Shown here one piece after another: positions 35,941 to 46,700 of a stretch of 64,000 nucleotides of DNA. The stretch covers positions 45,389,832 to 45,453,831 of the forward strand of contig NC_063172.1 in the NCBI RefSeq assembly GCF_023159225.1. The letters are read 5' to 3'. The notes under the pieces were generated by a model that worked only from the letters and a program-made list of their open reading frames with translations, was not told the DNA's origin and did no database searches. Within the stretch, counting starts at the first letter, position 1; each line of letters begins with the position of its first letter. Made by a program: the position numbers and the translations under genes. The DNA is from Perognathus longimembris pacificus (Eukaryota > Chordata > Mammalia > Rodentia > Heteromyidae).

Positions 35941-36327
35941 CATTTCTTTATTGTCAAAGAGGGGTTACAGTTTCATATGTAAGGCAAGTACATTTCTTAT
36001 CCAACTTGTTTTCTCCTCCCTCATTTTTCATTTCCCCCCCACCTTCCCCCTCCCCATTCCCTTCTCCCACCCTACCCATGTAGAGTTGGTTTACACCAAA
36101 TGGTTTTGTAAGTACTGTTTTAATGGTTTGTGTTTTTATACTTTATCTCTCGATTTTGGTATTCCCTTTCCCTTCCCTAGTTCAAATATACATATATATA
36201 TAATATCCAGAGTACTGGATCAGTTACAGTTATAGTAGGGGTAAAACCATGGGAAGGAAATATGAGAGAGAAAAAAAAGGTACGGTTTCACATGGCATGT
36301 TGAAACTAACTACAACAATGATACATT
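35941..36327 (-). mobile_element. 5'-truncated L1 3' UTR, tail-to-tail with the ORF2 piece
   Basis: It begins 'atttctttattgtcaaagag', carries the C/T-rich run at 36010-36080, 'ttggtttacaccaaatggtt' and ends 'ggcatgttgaaactaactac'. Only a very short T tail is left. The junction with the plus-strand ORF2 fragment is abrupt and I see no target-site duplication, so a rearrangement is as likely as an insertion. Confidence 0.85.
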
Positions 36328-36460
36328 TATTGATCTATAATTAAGTAGTTGTACAAAGAGGTTACAATTCTGTATGTTAGGTTATGAGTACAACACATCT
36401 TGGTTAATGCCACTCCTTGTATCACTGTCCCTTGCTTTCTACTTCGCATCCTTACTATCA
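36328..36460 (-). mobile_element. Older L1 3' end, joined to a U6 fragment
   Basis: 'gtagttgtacaaagaggtta', 'gttatgagtacaacacatct' and 'ttgccttcccttgc'-like sequence to 36455 follow the minus-strand 3' UTR of an older L1 type. Its 5' boundary in the minus orientation abuts U6-like sequence. Confidence 0.6.
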
Positions 36461-36464
36461 AATT

Positions 36465-36531
36465 GAAATGTGCATGTCATCTTTGCACAGGGACCATACT
36501 ATCTCTGTATATGGGCTACTCAATAGAGCAC
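36465..36531 (-). ncRNA. U6 snRNA pseudogene fragment
   Basis: Read on the minus strand, 'atacagagatagtatggtcc' then 'ctgtgcaaagatgacatgca' aligns with U6 snRNA from the region after its 5' stem to about nucleotide 84. The end 'gagcac' (36526-36531) matches the complement of the U6 5' terminus, with an internal deletion of about 17 nt. U6 is a spliceosomal Pol III RNA and its internal regions are highly conserved. The deletion, point changes and lack of a 3' end make this a pseudogene. It is in the same orientation as, and 5' of, the L1 piece at 36328. Confidence 0.75.
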
Positions 36532-36591
36532 CCAGGTCTTTTCTAAATGGACATTAACTAGATAGTTTTAGGTATTTTTATTTTCATTTTT

Positions 36592-36802
36592 TTATGTCCA
36601 AACTGGGGCTTGGGCATAAACCCTGATTTTTTTTCTCAAGGCTAGTGCTGTGCCACTCCAGCCACAGCTCTACTTCCAGCTTTTTTTTGTAGCTAATTGG
36701 AGATTATAGTTTCATGAACATTTTTGGCTGGCTTCGAACCACAATCCTCAGATCTTAGCCTCCTAAGTAGTTAAAATTGCAGACGTAAGCCGCCAGGGCC
36801 CA
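36592..36802 (-). mobile_element. B1-like/Geo composite SINE
   Basis: 'tctcaaggctagtgctgtgc' and 'gagccacagctc'-like sequence form the complement of the Geo half. 'tcagatcttagcctcctaag' followed by 'agacgtaagccgccaggg' is the complement of the B1-like half. Diverged. Confidence 0.75.
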
Positions 36803-38620
36803 AAAGTTTTGTGTATTTTTGAATCTTAACTAAGAACAATTGTCATAACAATTAAGAACAAACTAGCAATATAAATTATGCATAAATATTAAAGATGTCG
36901 AAGCTATAATAGTTCATTCTCACTATTTTTTTAGTTCTATATATTACTTCTATATATTTTTTCCTTTAAGTACTGCTATCTTTTAATGAATTTTCCTGCA
37001 CCGTTGGCAAGAAATATTTTAGAACATCTCATGGCTTCCTCATTTTAGTTCCAAATTAATACTAAATTTCAACTCAACACATGAGAGTAATATAAGAGTT
37101 GCCAAGCACACACGCATCGGTGGACAGTGAACTTCCACACTAAAACAGTATTTGGGAATCTGTCCTTGATGGATCCTCTTCCAGATTTCTTTAAGACACT
37201 AAAACTTAATTCTGAGACAGCATATTTTCAGATTTGAATGAAATACCACATATTTGGAAAATCTTCTAATATATTTATTCACTCAAATGACAAGTATTAA
37301 ACAAATGATATATTGGACACTGGGTTCTGTGAAGTAAAACAACTGAGTCCTGGATCTGAGGAATGTATACTCTGACAAGGAGAAAAAGAAGCAAATAATG
37401 TAAAATATAAGCCAATTACATATTGTATCAACAAATGTCAAGTTCTATTGAATGAAACAATAGAAGTAACAAAGATAAATAGGATTTCCAATGGAAAGAT
37501 TTGTGTAGAATATCCTCCATACAAATGGTATTTGCAATATTAATTCAATCAGATATTCCTTACTTAAAAGAGTCTTGAAATTGAAATAGATGAGTAAATA
37601 CTTCTGAGAAATTTTGTAATCTTCTGTATCATCCCTTTTAGTATGATAGAAGTGCAAAACAAGTGTACATCATTTGTTCCAGGCCAGAAACAATTTCCAA
37701 GAAAGGAAGACATATTTCCTGTGAAAAAATAGCTCTTGATCTCAGTCTTCAAGGTGATCAAAACACAACAAGGCAGAGAAATCATGAATGTATTCTAGAT
37801 TTCCAGAACACAATTCTAGCTTAGACTCCCAATACCTCTCCATTCCATAGTAGGTGGCAGCACTATGGCCCTCTACAAATCAGATTATTTAATTTATACA
37901 AAAGAATGTCAATTTCAGCTCATGCAAAATACATCAATTCTTCTTTAATGAACAAATGAGATTATCTTTTCTCCGAACCAGAAACTGAGTGCAGTGAGGT
38001 AACTGGCAATCAAAATGTCTCTGACACTTTGGTTTTTCACCAGAATGCATCCATCCTTCTACATGAGAGTATCTAGGCCAGAATTTCATAGCTCCCCTCA
38101 GAGATGACATAGTTTGGACAATAATCTAATATTAGAAGGTTTCATTCAGCAGTATCTTATGCAAAGCCATATTAGATTTTGTCTGTTCTATTATTTGATA
38201 CTTCTTCAAAATGAACTGAACATGAGAAATTGCTGCATTAATTCACTGCCAGAACAATAGAACATCAATTACCCTTATGATTTCTTCCAAATTTAAATAG
38301 TTTATTTCTTCTCAATCACCAATTCCTATCAATTATGCCTTTCCCTCTCCCCAGACTCTTTTTTATTATTCAAAATTGAGTTCTCCTCATTTTCTTCCCC
38401 CTCCAATAGACCTGTCTTTCTGCCACATACCTGTGATTTACTCACACTTACAAATTTGTGGCATTCTTCTCCCTTGGCCTGAAAAAATGATTTTTTACAT
38501 CACTGCTTCTCTTCATATGGTAACTTCTTTCCAAGTTGAAGATCTCATGGTATTTTCTGGTGTTTTCATTTCTTCTGTCCCCTGATGCCATTAGATGTCA
38601 TTGTCCAGGTCTTCTCAAGA
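36803..38620. other. Mostly unique sequence
   Basis: 37265-37400 ('tattggacactgggttctgt', 'tactctgacaaggag') resembles an ancient L2/MIR-type repeat. No coding region, RNA or other repeat identified. Confidence 0.45.
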
Positions 38621-38946
38621 AGTTCCTATGGTTTAGCCCTTGTTTCTGTATTTGATTTTAGTACTCTGGGTATTATATATATGTTTATCTGAATTATGGA
38701 AGAGAAGGGGAATGTCAAAGTGTGAGACAAAGGATAAAAGGCAAACCAATGCAACTGTAATACCTACAAGACAATATTGGTACACAAACTGTACAACTCA
38801 GGTGGGGGGGTTGGGGAGGAGGGAAGGTTGGAGAAAAATGAGAGAGGAGGTAAGAAGTTTGATAAGAAATATACTTACTACCTTCCATATGTAACTGTAA
38901 ACCCTCAGTACATCACTGTTACAATAACATTAAATTAAAAAGAAAA
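38621..38946 (+). mobile_element. L1 3' UTR, 5'-truncated
   Basis: It contains a 'gagaaggggaatgtcaaagt' block, a 'gataaaaggcaaaccaatgc' block, the G-rich run at 38800-38830, and the end 'ccctcagtacatcactgtta' with an A-rich tail. No ORF2 sequence. Confidence 0.8.
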
Positions 38947-39554
38947 AAGCTCCTGTTCAGTTCTATGTCATCATTTCTGCCACAGTATCACAGGGTTGAA
39001 AAGTACTACTTTTATGTTTTAGACGAAAAGTTTGCTACAGTAGAGGGATTGTGAGATTGATTTGTCTTCTTGTCTTTTGACAGTTTAAATAAAACAAACT
39101 TAATTTCAGCTTGCTACCACATTTATTCAATAAACTGTGTTCTCTATACTAAGTGCAGTGATCTTTTACAATCACAAGTCAGATCTAATAAATCTTGTAT
39201 CGAACCCCTTCCGTGGCTGATGGATAATAAATTATGAATAATAACTAATAAAATCATGGTCTTTCATAACCGGATCTATGCCTCATTCTCTGAACTCACT
39301 GTCAACAAACATTGTTCAGTTTGCCATTTTCTAAGTGTTCAACAGGTCTTCCTTTTCCAATAACAAACTCCCATCTTTGAAGATTTATCACGTATAATGT
39401 GCTCAGTAACTACTGGCTTAAATTATAGGTGCTACTTCTTATAAAAAAAAAAAAATCCTAAAGGTAAACCTGTCTTGTAATTGCAGAGTCTTGTATCCTG
39501 GAGCCAAGAGCAATGTTAAATGGTTTGGTTATTGTTAGTGTTCTATTATGTTCT

Positions 39555-40123
39555 TAGGATTATATATATAGTATTTATATGTATGTTATATATGTGTCTA
39601 CATATACACATATACAGATAAACACACACATACACACACACATATATCTATATATCACCACGGGTGTTACATCAATGTTTGTTCTGTTTGAATATTTAAT
39701 TTGAAATATATGATGCAATAACTACCTATTACATTATAAACTCTACTATTACAAATTACATATTAAATACTTGTTACATTACATACTGTATAATATATGA
39801 CATATGTAATATATACACAAATTTTAGGCTTGTAGCATTTCTCCAGGAACTATGTAGTATCTCATATATGTAATAAAATATGTACACACATATTACATTA
39901 CATATATTTACACATACTGTATATTATATTACATATTATATATTGTAAATACTATATATGTACAATACATAATGTGTAACTATGCATTGCATTATATTTA
40001 ACAAATAATATATATTTCATTGTATATTATATATAACTATATACTATGTAACACATATAATATATACAGATATATGTAATATAATGTAACTTCTAGAGAC
40101 ATACTACAAAAGCCTAAAATTTT
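39555..40123. repeat. AT-rich low-complexity block with inverted-repeat arms
   Basis: 'tatatatgta', 'acatatgtaat' and 'tacattatat' units fill about 550 bp. Two arms stand out against it: 'aattttaggcttgtag' (39820-39835) and, inverted, 'ctacaaaagcctaaaatt' (40106-40123), with weaker pairing inward for about 20 more bases. The intervening 270 bp is rich in short palindromes. Confidence 0.75.
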
Positions 40124-40757
40124 TGCCTAGTACTGGAATATATCTTTGACACATGTCATGAAATTACATGAGTGTGTGTCCATATGCACACATACATTCC
40201 AGTTCACAAAGTTAAGCATCTAGCGTTTTAATTAACCCATGATATTGCAAAACTAACTTTATCTCACTGGAATGTTATATTATAGGAATGCATGAAAAAC
40301 AAAAAACACATGAAAAGAAGATATTTCCATCAATTACATATTAGGTGGACAAAGAATTTCAAAGTCTTTGCCATTGGTTGTAGATAGACAGATGCCACAG
40401 ACGTTCACTATGGTGGAAACATTTGCTATGTATCTATACCATTACAGAATATTTAGCTTTGGAACATTGTATTCAAAATGCTTTTTTCTTTGCCTTTCAG
40501 AGAAACACATTTCAAATAATTTAACGTACATTTTTACAAAGTAAACTAAAAAAGTATTATTTCAAGTAATATTTATAGTGGCTTCTTGGTTGTTGTTATA
40601 AACATTTCTAAAAATCAACGTTTGACATCGTATTTTGGGTAACATTTTCTGTTTGTGCAGTATACAGAATATCTTTGCCTACATCTTCATTTCAAAACCA
40701 CAAACATCCACTATAAGTGGGAGTGATCTGTTCCCCAGTTAAAGATGAATGAAATTA
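40124..40757. other. Unique sequence, no gene seen
   Basis: No coding region, RNA or assignable repeat. Confidence 0.5.
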
Positions 40758-40992
40758 GCAGGGCACTGGTTGTCCCATCCTGCAATCTTAGCTACTCAGG
40801 AGGCTGAGGTCTGAAGATTGCAGTTTGAAGCCAGAAGAAGCAGCAAAGACTGTGAGACTTGTGTCTAATTAATCACAGAAAAAGCTGGAAAGGGTACTGT
40901 GGTTCACGTGGTAGAGTCATATCCTTGAGCCAAAGAGAGCTCAGGGATAGTGCCCAGGCCGAGTTTAAGCCCCAGGAATGGAAAAAAAAAAA
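40758..40992 (+). mobile_element. B1-like/Geo composite SINE, full length
   Basis: The left half has 'cttagctactcaggaggctg' and 'aggtctgaagattgcagttt', a 7SL/B1-type pattern. The right half has 'aaaagctggaaagggtactg', 'gtggttcacgtggtagagtc' and 'gtttaagccccaggaatgg', the Geo module, then an A tail. It shows that the Geo tail occurs with a head different from IDL. Confidence 0.85.
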
Positions 40993-41570
40993 CCCAAAAC
41001 AACAAAAAAAACGTAAATGAAAGCTGCCATCAGTGTGTGATATATAATAACTACTAATAAAAACATAAAATGATACAAATCTATTATGACTAAGATCGCT
41101 ACAGTGTGGAAGCTGGTAAACTGTCAAAATAAGGCAAATATACAACATCCAAATGTTTAGTTAGCACAATATGAAACTTACACATAAAGAGCAATAACTG
41201 AAATGTATCAAATGATCCTTGGATCATAATGCTTTTCTTTACTTTTGTTAGCTTTGAACATGGAAAAGGGAAAAACAATGAATCAAGAGGCAATAAATGA
41301 ATACCTTCTGTCTCTGAAGAACTAATTTTCCTCTGTGTATTTGCTCTTATTTTGAGAAGGAGATGAGGAAAAGTAAAGATACTGTCACATCTTCAAATTT
41401 GGTCTTTTCTACCACCCAAATCAGTAGGTCTAGAAAATTTCCAAAGAGTTATTTTGGAAAGTGTCATTTCAATTAATTGTCTTTTGCAAAAGTCACATGG
41501 TTGAAATTTTAGCCAACATTTGAAATGCCATGAACAAATTTTAGGCTCTCTTCAAAAAATGAGAACAAAT
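40993..41570. other. Unique sequence, no gene seen
   Basis: Nothing recognised. Confidence 0.5.
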
Positions 41571-41781
41571 GGAGGCTGGGAATATGGCCCAGTGGCAAGA
41601 ATGCTTGCCTTGTATACATGAAATCCTGGGTTCAATTCCTAAACACCACATATACAGAAAGGCCAGAAGTGGCAGTGTGGCTCAAGTGGCAGTGTGCTAG
41701 CCTTGAGCAAAAGGAAGCCCAGGACAATGCTCAGGCCCTGAGTCCAAGGCCTAGGACTGGCAGAAAAAAAGAAACAAAAAA
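41571..41781 (+). mobile_element. IDL-Geo dimeric SINE
   Basis: The left half 'ggctgggaatatggcccagt' to 'accacatatacagaaa' and the Geo half 'ggccagaagtggcagtgtgg' to 'aggactggcag' are both complete, with point changes and an A-rich tail. Confidence 0.92.
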
Positions 41782-41910
41782 GATAACAAACTTATTGAAT
41801 AATTTCTTAAAATTTAAATAATTATGTTGATAATTATTAGGATACATTATTCAAAACACTTCCAGTATCAAGCAAGATTGTGAACTCTAAAAAAAATCAT
41901 ATATCATCCA

Positions 41911-42123
41911 CAAGCTGGTGGCTCATGCTTGCATTGCTAGCTACTCAGATGTTGACATCTGAGAATTATTGCTCAAAGACAGCTCCTCCCGCATCCATGC
42001 AACTCTTATTTACAATTAGGCACCAAATTAAAAAAAAAAAAAAACCCTAGCAGTGCACCTGTGGCTCAAGTGCTGGAACACTAGCTTTGAGCACAAAAGT
42101 TCAAGCCCCAGGACCAGTTAAAA
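41911..42123 (+). mobile_element. B1-like/Geo composite SINE, A tract between halves
   Basis: Left half: 'aagctggtggctcatgcttg', 'tgctagctactcaga'. Right half: 'cacctgtggctcaagtgctg', 'gttcaagccccaggaccag'. A run of about 14 A (near 42030-42043) between them suggests an expanded linker. Confidence 0.8.
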
Positions 42124-42325
42124 AATATGAAATAAATAATAAAAAAGTAACATTATAGTGCAATTTAGGATAACTGCTAATGTTTTTATATCAAGTGACA
42201 TATTTCACAATGCCTGTTTTGTATGACTAAAAGAACTACTAAAAATGAATATGACATTCATATGAGTTCTATTTATTGATAGAATGTTTCTAATTCTAAA
42301 ATTCAAGCAGTTCTAAATGTATTTC

Positions 42326-42391
42326 GGACAATGTGCAGTCATTTTAGGACATTTCTAAGGACAATGTGCAGTCATTTTAAGACATTTCAGC
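42326..42391 (+). repeat. 33-bp tandem duplication
   Basis: 'ggacaatgtgcagtcatttt' begins at 42326 and again at 42359; the copies agree over about 30 bases with one or two differences. Confidence 0.95.
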
Positions 42392-43890
42392 AGGAGAACT
42401 GTTGTCATCTGATTTATACTTTGGAAGATTAGTCAAATTGATACTGATGTATTGAGGATGGGCTAATGGGGAAGAAGAGTGGCAGCCAAGAGAGAACAGA
42501 TCAGTGGATCAGTCTTGATTTGAACAACTTAAAATTGACACTTGATTGAAATAATCATGTGAAGACAGTGTGTGTTTGGGGATGCTGTAAATTTCTGTTT
42601 ATGAACATAGCATTTAATCAGCTTCAGGCAGCTGTCTTACAGTAATATAGATTTAATCGCTAGTGCTGCCAGAGTTTCAAATTTCAGGAGAAAAATGTAA
42701 AATCTTTTGATTTTCAGATCTTACCAATCAACTTACTAAGCCCAAAAACAGAAGAACAAAAACAAAAACAAAAAACACCCAGGTACATGTATGGCTAAAA
42801 GGAGCACCTCCCTGTGCTGAGTGCTCGGAGCTACATCTACATTTCTAGCAACTGAATAACCACTTCTATTAGGTTATCATAGAACAATATATAATTAATT
42901 TATTTTATATCCCCACCTTAAAAATTAATCTCAACAATTTTTCTACTGTTTTAACTGTGCTTTTAATATTTCATCTGGCAGTTTACAATGTAGATGTGAG
43001 TGGGATCCAGAAACTGAATGTGTTTAATAACTTTTAAGAGGGTCCACCAGAATATTTCATGTCAATTTTGATAGTATCACAAGCCTTCAGTATTTTTTGC
43101 ACCTAACACTAGTGTCTTTTTAGGTCATTAGTCTAAAATAACATATTGGATAAATAATAAAATAGATGACTCAGTTTATCCATTTGGACAAGCTACTTGC
43201 CATACAATGAACTCACCTAAGAAATAAGTAATCTTTGAGACACTTAAGCTCCAAAAAGTATGAGTTATTTACAGTGATGTTTAATTACTCTTAGTACTAA
43301 GTTATATAAGATCTTTACTGTACTGACTTCAATAATATCTTGACTTCTACTGCCAGGAAAGCTTTGGCACTTTACTTGCAATCATTTTTTGGTCCTTAGG
43401 AAAGCTGCCAGTGAGTGAACAAACAATAAGTGCATAAACTTTCTGTTTATATAGAGTAAAAGGAATAAAAATAAGCAGAAGTGACTTTCATCTATCACAC
43501 CAAGTACTTAGCTGGCTAATTAACAAAATCCTTCTCTTGAAAGTGAAAATCTTATGAGCAAATACTGAATTTTACTTCTGTGGAGTTCCAATCAAGTAGT
43601 CAAGATAAAATATCCCCTTCATCCCCTATTTTTTATTTAAATGAGTCTTCAAACTAGCATGTAATAACTCCTTGGTTTACTCTTAGCAAATAAGAGTATA
43701 AATTTAGCTGGAAGAGAAAAAGAGAAGCATTATATAAAAAAAGACTGTCACAGTGAAATTAATGCAAGTTAGAAAAAGAAAGCCTATTGTGTTGAGTATG
43801 ATACTCCAGAACCACTTATGCATTAAAGAAAAATGGATTTGTTAGCAGTAATTTCAACAATAGACTGTCATGGAGTCAGTCATTGTAAAA
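42392..43890. other. Unique AT-rich sequence, no gene seen
   Basis: No recognisable coding region, RNA or repeat. Confidence 0.5.
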
Positions 43891-43902
43891 TACAAACCAT
43901 TG

Positions 43903-44117
43903 TTTGTTTGTTTGTTTGTTTTTTGGACAGTCGTGGGCCTTGGACTCAGGGCCTGAGCACTGTCCCTGGCTTCTTCCCGCTCAAGGCTAGCACTCTGCCA
44001 CTTGAGCCACAGCGCCGCTTCTGGCCGTTTTCTGTATATGTGGTGCTGGGGAATCGAACCTAGGGCCTCGTGTATCCGAGGCAGGCACTCTTGCCACTAG
44101 GCTATATCCCCAGCCCC
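43903..44117 (-). mobile_element. IDL-Geo dimeric SINE, near full length
   Basis: The complement of the Geo half ('ggactcagggcctgagcact') and of the IDL half ('ggggaatcgaacctagggcc', 'ctatatccccagcccc') are both present. The tail has become a (TTTG)n run at 43901-43920. Flanking 'aaaccattg' / 'aaactattg' fit a one-mismatch target duplication. Confidence 0.94.
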
Positions 44118-44449
44118 AAAACTATTGTTAAGTCCTAATAATTTTGTTGGCAGATTTTACTATGTACTCACCAATTTTTACTCATACAAAGCAGTGTATG
44201 TTCAAATTTGTAGGTTTCAAAGGTGAAAATTGTGGACTTATAAGTATAGGACTGGCATAAAAAGTGAGGAATTGATGTATTTATATTCTTTCACTGTCAT
44301 TACTGACCAGAAACAACTATGATCTAGTACTTGCAACTGTGTAGAATTGAGAGTAGGGTCACCAAATTGATCTTGGCTGATTTCTGTGTAGTAGAATAAT
44401 GCTACAGGACAACTTCATGTTGAAAAAACATCATTTTTTTTCCTTTGCT

Positions 44450-45490
44450 TTTTGTAACTTTACCAAGATATAGTTGGAGTATACTATCTTATTCATACTC
44501 CTGCTTGCTAAGGAGATATTCTACCACTTGAGGCAAACCTCCATGCCTTTCTTCTCTTTAACTATTTTTAATCATATTTCACTTCTTTTCTCAAGGTTAA
44601 CCTCTAAGAAAACAACCCTATTACCTATAATCTCCTGCATGGCTGGGAGCACAGGTGTATACCATCACACTTGGTTGGATTCCAATATTTACACAAATAC
44701 AAATATGCCTGCTATTATATGTATTTTAATTTTTCTTAAGTAAACATATAGTAGTGAGATATAAGACAATATAGTTAGTGTACATTTAAAGTTTTGATAA
44801 ATCATCTAATCATGATACAGTGTGGCTGTATCATTTGGCATTTTCTCTCATTTATGAGATAGAAAGTTGTTCAACATACTTGACAGTACTTGATATTAGA
44901 TTCTTACCATTATTTTTAAAGTTCTGGTATACTTTACAATGCTATATAAAATTGTGATTTTAAGTTTAAATAGCCCTGATGATTTCTTGTGTTATCTTTT
45001 AAAATGCCTATTATATTTCCCATATCTTTTCTGAAATAGCTTTTCAAAATTTAACATTAAAAAATTGAGATTATCATCTCACTCTTCATTTATAAGTATT
45101 CTTTATACTTTTTATAAGAGTTTATTGACTGATGTATGCTTTACACACACTTTGTCCCAGCTTGTGGTATTTTTTTTGTGGAGTAAACATATTTTAGTAT
45201 GATGAGGTCTAATCAACTAGTTTTTCTTTCTTTCATGTTTTATGTTTTTATCTTCGAATAGTACATATTTTTTATCATCAAGTTGCAAACACAAACTTAT
45301 GTTTTCACTAGCTTTATATTTTCATATTAAATTTTTGGGCCCAATCTTCTCTTTTACTTAATATCTGCATACAATGTGATGCAATGACTTATGTATATGT
45401 TTTTCCCATGTAGGTATTCTGTCAGTAAAACACCATATGTTCACAGTATTTATAATTTTCATTTACTTGCCTTAGCACCATTTTAAACAT
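44450..45490 (-). mobile_element. Ancient L1 (L1M-type) 3' region
   Basis: In minus orientation several blocks follow old mammalian L1: 'accaagatatagttggagta' and 'gttagtgtacatttaaagtt' (3' UTR), 'tggctgtatcatttggcatt' (ORF2 end), and 'tgatgaggtctaatcaacta' (ORF2). It is interrupted by a B1-type SINE at about 44497-44690. High divergence places it well before the rodent-specific copies. Confidence 0.6.
44497..44690 (-). mobile_element. Degenerate B1/ID-type SINE inside an ancient L1
   Basis: 'tataatctcctgcatggctg' and 'gggagcacaggtgtatacca' are the complement of a B1 head; 'tgctaaggagatattctacc' at 44507 resembles an ID/Geo complement. It splits the L1M piece. Confidence 0.55.
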
Positions 45491-45499
45491 GCATTGACT

Positions 45500-45590
45500 A
45501 CTAGTTGCTAGTGGCTCATGCCTGTGATCCTAGCTACTGAGAACTGAGGATTGCGACTTGAAGCAAAACCAGGCAGAAAAGTACAAAAGA
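45500..45590 (+). mobile_element. B1-like/Geo SINE, left half (split by L1)
   Basis: 'gctagtggctcatgcctgtg' and 'atcctagctactgagaactg' to 'aaagactct' form the B1-like left half. The right half resumes at 46507 after an L1 insertion. Confidence 0.8.
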
Positions 45591-46506
45591 CTCTTTTTTT
45601 TCTTATTTATTGTCATAGTGATGTACAGAGAGGTTACAGTTTCATACGTTAGGCCTTGGGTGCATTTCTTGTACTGTTTGTTACCTCCTCTCTCATTCCC
45701 CTCTCCCCTTTCCCCTCTCCCCCCATGAGTTGTTCAGTTGGTTTACACCAAATGGTTTTGCAAGTATTGCTTTTGAAGTTGTTTGTCTTTTTATCTTTTG
45801 TCTCTCAATTTTGATATTCCCTTTCACTTTCCTCGTATATACTCGTATGTACAGTATCCAGTGTACTCAGATGAGATACAGTGATAGTGTTGGTGCACCC
45901 ACAGGAAGGGTCTACAACAGGATCATCAACAATAGAAGCTACGGTTTCATATGGAATGCTGAAAGTGATTACAACAGTGATAAAGCAGTCATTTCCATAA
46001 CAGAGTTCATTTGACTTAGCATCATCTTATGTGTTTATGAGGGCATAGCTATTGGGCTGTTTGTGATCCTCTGCTGTGACTAGCCTAAACCTGTCCTATT
46101 TATTCCCTATGAGGGAAACCATAGAGTCCATGTTTCTTTGGGTCTGGCTCACTTCACATAGTATATTTTTTCCCACGTCCTTCCATTTCCTTATGAACGG
46201 GGCAATGTCATTCTTTCTTATAGAGGCATAAAATTCCTTTGTGTATATGCACCACATTTTCCTGATCCATTCATCTACTGTGGGGCATCTGGGTTGGTTC
46301 CATATTTTAGCTATGACAAATTGTGCTACGATGAACATAATTGTGATGCTGGCTTTAGTGTGTTCTTGTTTGTAATCTTTTGGGTAGATGCCCAAAAGTG
46401 GGGCTGCTGGGTCATAGAGCTCTATATTTAACCTTCTGAGGAATCTCCATACCACTTTCCAGAATGGCTGAACCAGTTTACAGTCCCACCAACGATGAAG
46501 TAGGGT
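45591..46506 (-). mobile_element. 5'-truncated L1 inserted in a SINE
   Basis: It starts with the T-rich tail and 'tcttatttattgtcatagtg', includes the full minus-strand 3' UTR and the ORF2 C-terminal part, and ends at 'cccttttggccacatc'. On both sides the host SINE continues: '...aaagactct' before, 'catctccaataaactac' after. Joining the flanks gives an uninterrupted SINE without a visible target-site duplication. Confidence 0.88.
46096..46480 (-). pseudogene. L1 ORF2 C-terminal fragment
   Basis: The frame reads '[20 protein letters not shown]', '[15 protein letters not shown]', '[18 protein letters not shown]' and 'DEWIRKM'. A small deletion shortens the usual 'LPYDPAA' to 'LYDPAA'. Fragment of a truncated copy. 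Confidence 0.88.
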
Positions 46507-46600
46507 TCCCTTTTGGCCACATCTCCAATAAACTACATAGAAAAATCTGGAAGTGGTGCTGTGGCTAAAGTGGTAGAACAGTACTAAGACCCAGAACCTG
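46507..46600 (+). mobile_element. B1-like/Geo SINE, right half (split by L1)
   Basis: 'aaaaatctggaagtggtgct' and 'gtggctaaagtggtagaaca' are the Geo module. Its tail runs into the AAT repeat. Confidence 0.8.
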
Positions 46601-46700
46601 CAATAACAATAATAATAATAATATATAATAATAATAATAATAATAATTGTTATAATAATTATTAATAATAAATATTACTAATTAATAATTGTTATTATTT
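46601..46700. repeat. (AAT)n-rich tract
   Basis: 'caataataataataatatat' and further 'ataataataa' and 'attattaataat' units, grown from a SINE tail. Confidence 0.9.

Noticed and set aside
35220..36083. 287-codon open frame as a host gene
   Set aside because: It reads L1 ORF2 endonuclease/linker sequence and then runs into the antisense of another L1 3' UTR.
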